DNA of 12,413 nucleotides from the NCBI GenBank assembly GCA_018376135.1, contig JAHABX010000039.1, forward strand, positions 1-12,413, given 5' to 3'. Position 1 is the stretch's first letter. Each line of letters opens with the position of its first letter. This document shows, piece after piece, positions 1 to 7,151 of this stretch. Under the pieces are notes generated by a model. That model was given only the letters and a program-made list of their open reading frames with translations. It did no database searches and was not told the origin of the DNA. The DNA comes from Clostridiales bacterium (GTDB lineage: Bacteria; Bacillota; Clostridia; Lachnospirales; Lachnospiraceae). The position numbers and the translations under genes were made by a program.

Positions 1-115
1 ACTTGAACGAGGCGTACTGGACGTACGCCGAATGAAAGTAACGCAGCAGGTGTTCAAATTCACCTTGCTAAACCGTGTGTTCCCTTGTACACTGAGGGTG
101 TTGTTCACTGAGAGC
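1..115. other. Non-coding stretch with inverted repeats, identity unknown
   Basis: No credible gene is seen here. Two potential hairpins stand out. The first is a perfect 7-bp stem (GGCGTAC/GTACGCC) with a 5-base loop at 11-29. The second pairs 45-52 with 61-69, with one bulged base and an 8-base loop. TTGAAC at 3-8 could also pair with GTTCAA at 52-57, giving an alternative fold. There is no U-run after either stem, so this does not look like a simple terminator. The density of pairing suggests a structured RNA or the edge of a mobile element such as a group II intron domain, but I do not recognise it securely. The window edge cuts it. Confidence 0.35.
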
Positions 116-675
116 TTAGCTTAACACGATCGCATTTACTGCTTCCATCAAATCGACGACGAGAGTGCGGGCTATAAGTGAAACGGGATTTCCGTCAACT
201 ACTGCAAGGCAGTTTGTTCCATCGTACCGATACAGTTCAATCTTGATTTCCGGAAAGTTTTCGTTATCAAGATGAAGTGTTAAGGCGATTTCCTGCTTCT
301 GGGAAGGCGTTTCACTGGTAAAGCTGTCTGCCTCTAATGCATACAACGCATTTTTCAGAGCAGTGATTTCCAGCTCTTCCTCCTGATAATGATAGGTTCG
401 GTTATCGCCCTTTCCATCTGAAGTAATGGTGTAGTCGACACCTTCAAGGGAGATATCGATCTGGTTGATGCTGCTAAACTCGGCGGGATATATTTCCTGA
501 TGGCGGAGGTCATTTTACTGAAATCCCCCAGCAGGATCTCATAGGATTCATCACCGGTCTCAAGCTTGATGGTACAGACCGGATCGTCCAAACCGTATTG
601 TCCATAATCCTCCACGTCCTCAATTATAAATGAGACCCCGAATTCCTGAAACTGTTCCAGCATGCTGTTGATTTT
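116..675 (-). pseudogene. DUF4340-family protein, start and middle deleted
   Basis: This is the remnant of a DUF4340 gene, a family often found next to GldG-type ABC auxiliary proteins and presumed to be an envelope-associated partner of the transporter. Two pieces are readable in different frames. The upstream piece (about 675-512) carries EDVEDYGQYGLDDPVC and ends at LLGDFSKM. The downstream piece (about 511-116) runs from DLRHQEIYPAEF to NAIVLS and the natural stop codon. Between them roughly 200 residues appear to be missing compared with what I know of the family, and the join at about 511-514 shifts the frame, so upstream reading stops at 355-357. The N-terminal signal or membrane segment is also absent, because the left piece begins at the GldG junction near 676. 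No functional product is expected. The family call is from recognition of sequence style; the two-frame structure is seen directly. Confidence 0.8.
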
Positions 676-1825
676 CTATAGATACTGCAACTGCGAAGGG
701 ACCATCAATATCACCTTCTTCTTTTTCATAAGTTGATAATTCGTATCCGGCTGCTTTGCTGAATGAACTGTCGGAGGTGGTAAGCAGTTCCGTTACGGCT
801 GCCGTTCCGGTATCTTTTACGGTCAGTCCTCGTGCGATGGGCATGATGGCGTAGTATCGTTCGTTGATCAGAGGATCTGTAATCTCACTGCTGGCAATAT
901 CCGGCATCAGTACATAGGGAGTGCGGAATGCATAATGATCTCTGTCGGGATCAACGACAATGCCGTCATTTCCCTCGACTCCATAATCGGACAACAGATT
1001 ATAAAGATTTTCCAGACTGCTATCTGCTGTGGGACCAGCCATTACCATCATTTTTCCGCCATTTTCCACATAGTCTGCAAGCAGATCTTTTTCTTCAGAG
1101 GAAATATCGCTGGTGGGTGCATAGATCAGGATACCATCTGCTTCCTCAGGGATGGCATCAGCAGTCAGCAGAGAAAACTGATTCAGTTCAATATTTTCTT
1201 TTTCGATTTGTTTACTGAAGGTTTCGGGCAGTTCTGCTTCTCCGTGACCTTCCAAAACATATAGCTGAGGCTGCTCTTCATTCACTACATAATCGATGGC
1301 TGAGGTAACAGCACCCTCGCCGTCAAAGGAAAAATCATAGGATGCAGTGGTCATATCTGTCTGAGAGAGATAAATGTCATCAAATCCGATAAAGCGGCTG
1401 CGGTCGTCGCATTCTACGATCAGACTGTTGTTCATAACCTCCTCTGAAGTATACTGCTGGGCAAAGGTAGGATAAATGTCCGGATTCTTTTTGACGATTT
1501 CAATATGGTCTGAGAGGGTGTCATATTTACTCAGCAGGTTTTCGATGACCTCATCTTCTTCGCCGGACTGAACGATCCAGTAAATGGTTACATCATCTTC
1601 CAGTGCATTGACGACTGCTTTGGTATTGCTGGTAATAGAATAAAGCTTTGTGGAGCTTATATCATATTTCGTTACTGCTGACGGGAGTGCAGCTGCTAAA
1701 ATGTTCAATACAATTAAAATAGCAAGTACAATGGCAGTAATCGCCAGAGAGTATGAGCCGCCTTTTAATGCAATGCGGTTTCTTTCGGATTTCTCCGGGT
1801 CCCTTTGAGGCATCCATTTTTTCAT
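620..1825 (-). pseudogene. GldG-like ABC auxiliary protein, 3' end deleted
   Basis: The 401-codon frame starts at an ATG behind an AAGGAGG site and overlaps the permease stop by one base (TAATG), so it was translationally coupled. A single membrane segment lies at about residues 25-48. It is followed by an extracytoplasmic domain of the GldG/ABC_transp_aux type, with motifs such as LYSITSNTK and VLEGHGEAELPETFSKQIE. About 383 residues are genuine family sequence. The last 18 or so, from ENQQHAG onward, are the DUF4340 gene read in the wrong frame, so the natural C-terminus is gone, including the second membrane anchor usual in this family. The junction is near 676-677. The shortened protein may still be made, but I infer it is non-functional. 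In the intact family it works with an ABC-2 permease and ATPase; the substrate is unknown in such clostridial loci. Confidence 0.8.
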
Positions 1826-2688
1826 TAGTTGTACCTCCTTTTCTCAAGAGACTGTACGGACAGGAACAGAAAAAATACGGTTACTGTCAGGTAATACACA
1901 ATGGCTGTCATATCAAATACACCGTTTACAAAAGAATTGAACCGTTCAAACAGGGAAAGCTTTGTCATAATTTCAGGCAGAAGTCCTTCAAATTTGGTTG
2001 TATCTACAAGGTATACAATTCCGGTTGCCATAATCAGCAGTATACTTGCGAAAAAGCCAAGATTGTCATTTTGGGTTAAATGGCGGATCAGCGCGCCAAG
2101 CAGCAGTTCCAGTACCAATAAAGCAATGAGAGAACCCATAGCTGTAGCCGAGAGATGCTCTGCCATACTGACGCTGAAATAGTTAAATAATATAAGGAGC
2201 ATCGTAATGCCTGCAGCAAAACCCTGGTTTTCTGTCAGAGAGGAAATGAAAATACCAACAGAGATCAATGCTGCTCCAAGAAGAAAAAATGCCAGAATAG
2301 AACCGTAAGAGGTAAGCAGATACAGTTCGCCAAATTGCGAAAAGATCAATGGATACAGGGAAATAATACATAACGGAATGAAATATATGATAAGCAATGC
2401 CCCAAATTTCCCGATAATTACCTGAGAAGTAGTAATAGGCAGAGAATACAGCAATTGATCCGTTTTTTGTTTTCGCTCTTCGGCAATCACCCGCATGGTC
2501 AGAATTGGAACGATAACAACAAATACCAGACTGACAAAGCTGAGTACAAACTCAAAATTGGCAACAGCCTGCTGGATATTGTAAAACATCGCTCCGATGC
2601 CGACAAACAGCAGAAGAATGCCGCCAAATATGTATGTGGTCAATGAATAAAAGTAGTTGGACAATTCATGTTTTAATACAGAGATCAT
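1825..2688 (-). CDS. ABC-2 type transporter permease (GldF-like)
   Basis: This 287-residue polytopic membrane protein is the only intact member of the decaying ABC locus. Six to eight hydrophobic segments are visible, at about 15-38, 46-68, 91-115, 126-150, 157-175, 183-201, 211-229 and 253-275. The cytoplasmic stretch EERKQKTDQLLYSLPIT after the second segment is typical of GldF/NatB-like ABC-2 permeases, where it contacts the ATPase. The start overlaps the ATPase stop as ATGA. The stop overlaps the start of the GldG-like gene, so the original operon was tightly packed. With the ATPase reduced to a fragment next door, this subunit has no local energy source. It may be inactive, or it may use an ATPase encoded elsewhere. 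Substrate unknown. Confidence 0.85.
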   Translation of the reverse strand: MISVLKHELSNYFYSLTTYIFGGILLLFVGIGAMFYNIQQAVANFEFVLSFVSLVFVVIVPILTMRVIAEERKQKTDQLLYSLPITTSQVIIGKFGALLIIYFIPLCIISLYPLIFSQFGELYLLTSYGSILAFFLLGAALISVGIFISSLTENQGFAAGITMLLILFNYFSVSMAEHLSATAMGSLIALLVLELLLGALIRHLTQNDNLGFFASILLIMATGIVYLVDTTKFEGLLPEIMTKLSLFERFNSFVNGVFDMTAIVYYLTVTVFFLFLSVQSLEKRRYN

Positions 2689-2819
2689 TCGTTATCCACC
2701 TCGCTTTCTTCAGCCTCCTTGTCAGTCAGTTCAATAAATACATCTTCAAGATTGGCTTTTCTGGCAGTCAGCTCCAGCAAAGCTTTTCCTTTTTCGGCAA
2801 ATGCGAAGAAGAGTGTTCG
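2685..2819 (-). pseudogene. ABC transporter ATPase, C-terminal remnant only
   Basis: About 44 codons of an ABC ATPase tail remain, in the frame ending GAGGTGGATAACGAATGA. The stretch KANLEDVFIELTDKEAEE is the characteristic C-terminus of multidrug/Gld-type ATPases (NLEDVFIELT), preceded by RTLFFAFAEKGKALLELTAR. No start codon, Walker A, signature or Walker B motif is present. The upstream sequence hits a stop after a few codons. Just upstream, DISAE can be read in another frame at about 2820-2834. This also resembles ATPase sequence, so a small second deletion may sit near 2819. The stop overlaps the permease start as ATGA, the arrangement expected of the former operon. Confidence 0.8.
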
Positions 2820-2846
2820 GCAGAAATATCTGTTGATTTCTTATTT

Positions 2847-2882
2847 ATTATACTATAGGAAGAAGCTGAAATGAAACTGAAA
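2847..2882 (-). promoter_or_regulatory. Probable activator-dependent promoter of the ABC locus
   Basis: On the minus strand a perfect TATAAT lies at 2852-2847. There is no recognisable -35 box at the right distance. In its place (2882-2866) sit direct repeats TTTCAGTTTCATTTCAG, in which TTTCAG recurs with 11-base spacing. Repeats in place of a -35 box are typical of promoters activated by OmpR-family response regulators. This is inferred from pattern only. Confidence 0.45.
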
Positions 2883-2904
2883 AATATGAATTCACAGTCC
2901 GAAG

Positions 2905-2954
2905 GGATAGAAAAACAGAGAGCAAACCACATTTAAAGGTGATTTGCTCTCTGT
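2905..2954 (-). terminator. Rho-independent terminator of the cysteine-rich gene pair
   Basis: Bases 2915-2954 form a perfect 12-bp stem (CAGAGAGCAAA paired with TTTGCTCTCTG plus one more pair). One bulged base and 4 further pairs follow, closing a 7-base loop. On the minus strand it is followed at once by TTTTTCTAT. It begins directly after the stop of the second cysteine-rich gene. Confidence 0.9.
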
Positions 2955-2956
2955 AT

Positions 2957-3238
2957 CTATTTGCAGCGGCAGTCTTTGCTGCAATCGATTTCTACCTCTC
3001 CGATCCTGGCTGAAGCCGTGTATCGTATGGGGATTTTAATACGGATCTTTTGTTCGATGATGATCTCGCAGCTTCTGCAGGAGGGATTTTCCCGGCAGGT
3101 AATGGCAGGTTTTCCGCAGCATTCTGTCCGGATGCTGCCGATTGCCGCATGCGGGCTTACCTCCACAGGGATGCAAAGGTCTGCATACTGATATGCGACT
3201 GCAGAGCAGTCAGCAGTCAGGAATTCTTCTTCCTCCAT
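2957..3238 (-). CDS. Small cysteine-rich protein B (paralogue of its upstream neighbour)
   Basis: This 93-residue protein has 10 cysteines and no obvious signal peptide or membrane segment. Its core LCIPVEVSPHAAIGS, then TECCGKPAITC, lines up with VCVPVTVTPFANAG and TKCCGDPIVT of the gene just upstream, so the two are diverged duplicates. The N-terminus is acidic (MEEEEF) and the C-terminus is DCSKDCRCK. The start ATG overlaps the upstream stop by one base (TGATG), with GAGGAT about 5 bases before it, indicating coupled translation. I do not know a function for this family. Cysteine-rich proteins of this size in spore-formers are often structural spore-coat components. The possible SigmaK promoter upstream of the pair fits that idea but does not prove it. 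Confidence 0.75.
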   Translation of the reverse strand: MEEEEFLTADCSAVAYQYADLCIPVEVSPHAAIGSIRTECCGKPAITCRENPSCRSCEIIIEQKIRIKIPIRYTASARIGEVEIDCSKDCRCK

Positions 3239-3585
3239 CAGATATCCTCAGATTTGCAGTTGCTGCAGATGTCTTCTGCAGAAGCACCCAGGCAGTCTAC
3301 AAAGGTGTCTCCGACAGCAGCCGTTGCGCCGAAGTCAACAGGTACTTCCACGCAGATGGTCTGGCTGATGGTAAAACTGCATACGCCGTTTTTCTTGCCG
3401 GGACAGACAGGATCGCCATAGGTCACGATGGGATCACCGCAGCATTTGGTCTTTGTTTTGCCTGCATTTGCAAACGGAGTTACAGTTACCGGGACACAGA
3501 CACCGATTTTCTGGAAGCCGACAGCCGGACAGGTCATGTCTTCCGGTTCCGTGAGTACGGCATTTTTATTTACACATTCTGACAT
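3238..3585 (-). CDS. Small cysteine-rich protein A
   Basis: This 115-residue protein has 11 cysteines, is fairly neutral, and lacks a signal peptide or membrane segment. Visible blocks are EPEDMTCPAVGFQKIGVCVP, then KTKCCGDPIV, a mid region with SFTISQTICVEVPVDFGA, and a tail AEDICSNCKSEDI. Alternating Val/Ile-rich strands between cysteines suggest a beta-rich, possibly disulphide-linked or self-assembling structure; that is inference. The start ATG has a strong AAAGGAG site 8 bases upstream. It is the first gene of a two-gene unit with its paralogue. I have the impression that similar proteins are common in Lachnospiraceae, but I know no established function. A spore-surface role is the most plausible guess given the promoter. 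Confidence 0.8.
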   Translation of the reverse strand: MSECVNKNAVLTEPEDMTCPAVGFQKIGVCVPVTVTPFANAGKTKTKCCGDPIVTYGDPVCPGKKNGVCSFTISQTICVEVPVDFGATAAVGDTFVDCLGASAEDICSNCKSEDI

Positions 3586-3599
3586 TTTTTGATCTCCTT

Positions 3600-3680
3600 T
3601 ATTCGGGTTCTCTATAAGGTATGTAGAATTATGGAAATGTGTGTGGGAAGATCTGTACGGTATCTTTTATAACCCGAATA
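3600..3680. repeat. 10-bp inverted repeat flanking the cysteine-rich promoter
   Basis: TATTCGGGTT at 3600-3609 and AACCCGAATA at 3671-3680 are perfect reverse complements, 61 bases apart. One arm would lie at the start of the cysteine-rich transcript and the other upstream of its -35. They could be a pair of operator half-sites in the divergent region shared with gltX, or chance. Confidence 0.4.
3615..3643 (-). promoter_or_regulatory. Candidate SigmaK (late mother-cell) promoter of the cysteine-rich pair
   Basis: On the minus strand CACA (3643-3640), 16 bases, then CATACCTTA (3623-3615) match the Bacillus SigmaK consensus mACm-N16/17-CATAnnnTA completely. The predicted transcript would start about 30 bases before the ATG of protein A. 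No good SigmaA -35/-10 pair is seen in the same place. CATACCTT also resembles a SigmaE -10, but no SigmaE -35 is visible. Consensus matches this short can arise by chance. Confidence 0.5.
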
Positions 3681-3703
3681 TGAAATATAATAGGGCAGAC
3701 ATA

Positions 3704-3732
3704 TTGTAAATGCGGCGGGAATCGTTTATAAT
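3704..3732 (+). promoter_or_regulatory. SigmaA promoter of gltX
   Basis: TTGTAA at 3704-3709, a 17-base spacer and a perfect TATAAT at 3727-3732 lie 38 bases before the gltX start. The expected leader is about 30 bases, too short for a T-box or other riboswitch. A second TATAAT at 3686-3691 has no matching -35. Confidence 0.75.
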
Positions 3733-3769
3733 CTTTCAAGAGAAAGTTTTGAAATGAGGAGATAAAATC

Positions 3770-5218
3770 ATGGGAAAAGTACGAACAAGGTTTGCGCCGA
3801 GCCCTACGGGACGTATGCACGTGGGGAATCTCAGAACGGCGTTGTATGCATATTTGATCGCAAAGCATGAGGGCGGGGATTTCCTGCTCCGCATTGAGGA
3901 TACGGATCAGGAGCGTCTGGTGGAGGGCGCTGTGGATATTATCTACCGCACGCTGGAGAAGACCGGACTCATTCATGATGAGGGACCGGACAAGGACGGC
4001 GGAGTGGGTCCGTACGTACAGAGTGAACGCCAGGCATCCGGGATCTATCTGGAGTATGCGAAGAAGCTGGTGGAAAAAGGAGAGGCTTATTACTGCTTCT
4101 GTGATAAGGAGCGTCTGGAAAGTTTAAGACAGGAGGTTGCGGGCAAGGAGATCATGATCTATGACAAGCACTGCCTGAGCCTGAGCAAAGAGGAAGTGGA
4201 AGCAAAGCTGGCGGCAGGCATGCCTTATGTGATCCGTCAGAACAATCCTCAGACCGGAACGACCACCTTCCATGATGAGATCTATGGTGATATTACGGTG
4301 GATAATGCAGAGCTGGATGACATGGTCCTGATCAAATCCGACGGATATCCGACCTATAATTTTGCCAATGTGGTGGACGATCATCTGATGGGGATCACCC
4401 ATGTGGTCCGCGGCAATGAATATCTGTCTTCTTCACCCAAATACAACCGCCTTTATGAGGCATTCGGCTGGGAGGTGCCGGTGTATGTGCACTGTCCGCT
4501 GATCACCGATGAGACTCACAAGAAGTTAAGTAAGCGGTGCGGGCATTCCTCTTATGAGGATCTGATCGATCAGGGCTTCCTGACCGAGGCAGTGGTGAAC
4601 TTTGTGGCGCTGCTTGGCTGGTCTCCGGAGGACAACCAGGAGATCAAGTCCCTTCAGGAGCTGGTGGAGACCTTTGACTACCGTCATATGAGCAAGTCTC
4701 CGGCAGTCTTTGACTACGGAAAGTTAAAATGGATGAACGGCGAGTACATCAAAGCCATGGATTTTGAAGCGTTTTATGAGAAAGCCCTTCCGATCATGAA
4801 GGAGGTTCTTGCAGGAGATTATGATTTCCGCAAGATCGCCCAGATGGTGAAGACCCGTATCGAGGTATTTCCGGATATTAAGGAGCAGATTGACTTTTTC
4901 GCAGCGGTTCCGGAATATGATGCGGCGATGTACACCCATAAGAAGATGAAGACCAATGCAGAATCCTCTCTGGAAGTTCTGAAAGAGGTGCTGCCGCTTC
5001 TGGAGGCGCAGGAGGATTACAGCAATGACGCATTATATGCCATGCTCAGCGACTATGTGGCTGAGAAGGGATGCAAGAACGGATATGTGATGTGGCCGAT
5101 CCGTACTGCTGCATCCGGTAAGCAGATGACCCCGTGCGGAGCAACAGAGATCCTGGAGATTCTCGGAAAAGAGGAATCCATTGCCCGTATCAGGAAAGCA
5201 ATTGAGAAATTAAGCTGA
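3770..5218 (+). CDS. gltX: Glutamate--tRNA ligase
   Basis: This class I aminoacyl-tRNA synthetase charges tRNA with glutamate in the cytoplasm, using ATP. At 482 residues it has the usual length. RFAPSPTGRMHVGN holds the HIGH-type motif (HVGN, residues 17-20), and KLSKR at 252-256 is the KMSKS-type loop. A likely zinc site is formed by C109 and C111 with Y131 to C135 (YDKHC), as in zinc-bearing bacterial enzymes. RGNEYLSSSPKYNRLYEAFG and the helical anticodon-binding C-terminal half follow. GAGGAG sits 7 bases before the ATG. Many clostridia lack GlnRS and use a GluRS that also charges tRNA-Gln for GatCAB; whether this one discriminates cannot be told here. The helicase gene begins four bases after its stop, so the two are probably co-transcribed. 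Confidence 0.97.
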   Translation: MGKVRTRFAPSPTGRMHVGNLRTALYAYLIAKHEGGDFLLRIEDTDQERLVEGAVDIIYRTLEKTGLIHDEGPDKDGGVGPYVQSERQASGIYLEYAKKLVEKGEAYYCFCDKERLESLRQEVAGKEIMIYDKHCLSLSKEEVEAKLAAGMPYVIRQNNPQTGTTTFHDEIYGDITVDNAELDDMVLIKSDGYPTYNFANVVDDHLMGITHVVRGNEYLSSSPKYNRLYEAFGWEVPVYVHCPLITDETHKKLSKRCGHSSYEDLIDQGFLTEAVVNFVALLGWSPEDNQEIKSLQELVETFDYRHMSKSPAVFDYGKLKWMNGEYIKAMDFEAFYEKALPIMKEVLAGDYDFRKIAQMVKTRIEVFPDIKEQIDFFAAVPEYDAAMYTHKKMKTNAESSLEVLKEVLPLLEAQEDYSNDALYAMLSDYVAEKGCKNGYVMWPIRTAASGKQMTPCGATEILEILGKEESIARIRKAIEKLS

Positions 5219-5222
5219 TTCT

Positions 5223-7151
5223 ATGAGTTCTTTTACAAAATCACAGAGCATGGCGGTCCGTCATAAGGATGGACCGCTGCTCGTTCTTGCAGGCCCGGGC
5301 TCGGGCAAGACTACCGTTGTTACAAGAAGAGTGCAGTACCTGGTACAGGATTGTCAGGTCTCCCCCTCCTCCATCCTGGTCATCACCTTTACGAAGGCGG
5401 CTGCCACGGAGATGAAGGAGCGTTTTCTGCGTCTCACGGGAGAAAGCCATACAACGGTGTCATTTGGAACCTTTCATGCGGTCTTTTTCGGTATTTTAAA
5501 GCTGTCCTACGGATTTACTGCCGGAAATATTCTGCGGGAAGAGGTGCGGTATCAGTACCTGAAGGAGGCAGTGGAGCGGCTCAGGCTGGAGATCGACGAT
5601 GAGAATGAGTTCTTGTCCGGCATATCGGCGGAGATCAGCCTTCTGAAAAATGAGCGGATCTCCCCGGAGCATTATTTTTCCAAAAACTGCTCAGAGGAGA
5701 TATTCCGAAAGATCTACGAGGAATATGAGGAGAAGAAAAAACGGGCAAGGATGCTGGACTTTGATGATATGCTGGTCTACACCTGGGAGCTTTTGTCCCA
5801 GAGAGCGGATATCCTGTCCGCCTGGCAGAAGAAGTTTCGGTATATTCTGGTGGATGAATTTCAGGATATCAACCAGCTTCAGTATGATATTCTGAGGCTT
5901 CTGGCGGCTCCGGAGGATAATTTGTTCATTGTGGGGGATGACGACCAGTCCATCTATCGTTTTCGGGGAGCAAAGCCGGAGATTATGCTGAATTTTCAGA
6001 AGGATTATCCGAAGGCGGATAAGGTGATCCTGAATGACAATTTCCGTTCCACCAGGCAGATCGTGGATGCGGCGGGAATGGTTATCCGGCAGAACCGGGC
6101 GAGATTTGCCAAAGAGATCCGTGCCCGGGGCGGAGAAGGAGATCCGGTCCGTGTGCTGGAGTTTCCGGATCAGCAGCAGGAATGTACCTATATATTGAAG
6201 GAACTTCAGCGGCATATGGAGCGCGGCGGAAAATGGTCGGATACGGCAGTTCTGTACCGGACCAATACCCAGCCCCGGATACTGATCCAGAAGCTGATGG
6301 AATTCAATGTACCCTTTCGGGTCAGAGATCAGATGCCCAATCTGTTTGAGCACTGGATCGCGAAAAACCTCTTCTGCTATATCCGTCTTGCCATGGGCTC
6401 CAATCTGAGGCGGGATCTGCTGCCCGTTCTGAATCGTCCCAAGCGTTATCTGAACCGGGAATGTCTGGACGATGAGGTGATCTGCTGGGAGCACATGCTG
6501 ATGTATTATGAGGATAAGGATTATGTGTGTGAGCGGATCGAGAAGCTTCAGTATGATCTGAAGCTTCTGGGGAAGATGGCGCCCTTTGCGGCAGTGAATT
6601 ATATCCGGCATGTGATCGGTTATGACGACTATCTGCGGGAGTATGCCGAGTTTCGGCGGATGAAGGAAGAGGATCTTCTGGAGACGGTGAACGAGATCCA
6701 GGAGAGTGCAAGGGAATGCAGAAGCTATGAGGAATGGTTCGATTACATAGAGCGATATAAGGAAGAGATGGAGAAGGTTCAGAAGCGGCAGCAGGAGGTG
6801 AAGGACGGCGTCTGTCTTGCTACCATGCACAGCAGCAAGGGACTGGAATATGAGCAGGTATTTATTCTGGATGCGGCAGAAGGGATCACTCCTTATAAGA
6901 AAGCAGTTCTGGATGCGGATCTGGAGGAAGAACGCCGGATGTTCTATGTGGCAATGACCCGTGCGAAGAAGAGGCTGACGGTCTGCTGTTCGCGGAAGCA
7001 GTTAAGCCATGCAATGGCGCCGTCCAGATTTATAGGAGAATTAAGAGGAGAAGTGCCGGGACAGACAAAGGGAAAAGATCCGGGCACAGGGAAAGGGGCG
7101 AAAAGCTATGACAGAACAGTACAGGACCGTCTGGGAGGGCGGAAGCGGTGA
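5223..7151 (+). CDS. UvrD/PcrA/Rep-like superfamily 1A DNA helicase
   Basis: This is an ATP-dependent 3'-to-5' DNA helicase of 642 residues with the full SF1A motif set. It has Q8 of the Q motif, Walker A AGPGSGKTT (23-31), motif Ia ITFTKAAATEMKERF, Walker B DEFQD (211-215) and motif III GDDDQSIYRFRGAKP from 238. NDNFRSTRQI follows, then motif V ATMHSSKGLEYEQVF (from 533) and motif VI VAMTRAKKRL with arginine finger R580. It is roughly 100 residues shorter than PcrA. It ends in a basic, glycine-rich tail soon after motif VI and lacks the PcrA C-terminal RNA-polymerase-binding region. It starts 4 bases after gltX without a clear Shine-Dalgarno site, so translational coupling is likely. Its last 44 bases overlap the yigZ-like gene. 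A repair or replication-restart role is inferred from the family. Confidence 0.93.
   Translation: MSSFTKSQSMAVRHKDGPLLVLAGPGSGKTTVVTRRVQYLVQDCQVSPSSILVITFTKAAATEMKERFLRLTGESHTTVSFGTFHAVFFGILKLSYGFTAGNILREEVRYQYLKEAVERLRLEIDDENEFLSGISAEISLLKNERISPEHYFSKNCSEEIFRKIYEEYEEKKKRARMLDFDDMLVYTWELLSQRADILSAWQKKFRYILVDEFQDINQLQYDILRLLAAPEDNLFIVGDDDQSIYRFRGAKPEIMLNFQKDYPKADKVILNDNFRSTRQIVDAAGMVIRQNRARFAKEIRARGGEGDPVRVLEFPDQQQECTYILKELQRHMERGGKWSDTAVLYRTNTQPRILIQKLMEFNVPFRVRDQMPNLFEHWIAKNLFCYIRLAMGSNLRRDLLPVLNRPKRYLNRECLDDEVICWEHMLMYYEDKDYVCERIEKLQYDLKLLGKMAPFAAVNYIRHVIGYDDYLREYAEFRRMKEEDLLETVNEIQESARECRSYEEWFDYIERYKEEMEKVQKRQQEVKDGVCLATMHSSKGLEYEQVFILDAAEGITPYKKAVLDADLEEERRMFYVAMTRAKKRLTVCCSRKQLSHAMAPSRFIGELRGEVPGQTKGKDPGTGKGAKSYDRTVQDRLGGRKR

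Noticed and set aside
3629..3976. 115-codon minus-strand frame overlapping the gltX start
   Set aside because: It covers the gltX promoter and HIGH region in antisense and has no family resemblance.
5691..6830. 379-codon open frame on the minus strand inside the helicase gene
   Set aside because: The plus strand encodes all SF1A helicase motifs here. The antisense translation is rich in Leu, Ile and His with no family motif, as expected of a shadow frame.
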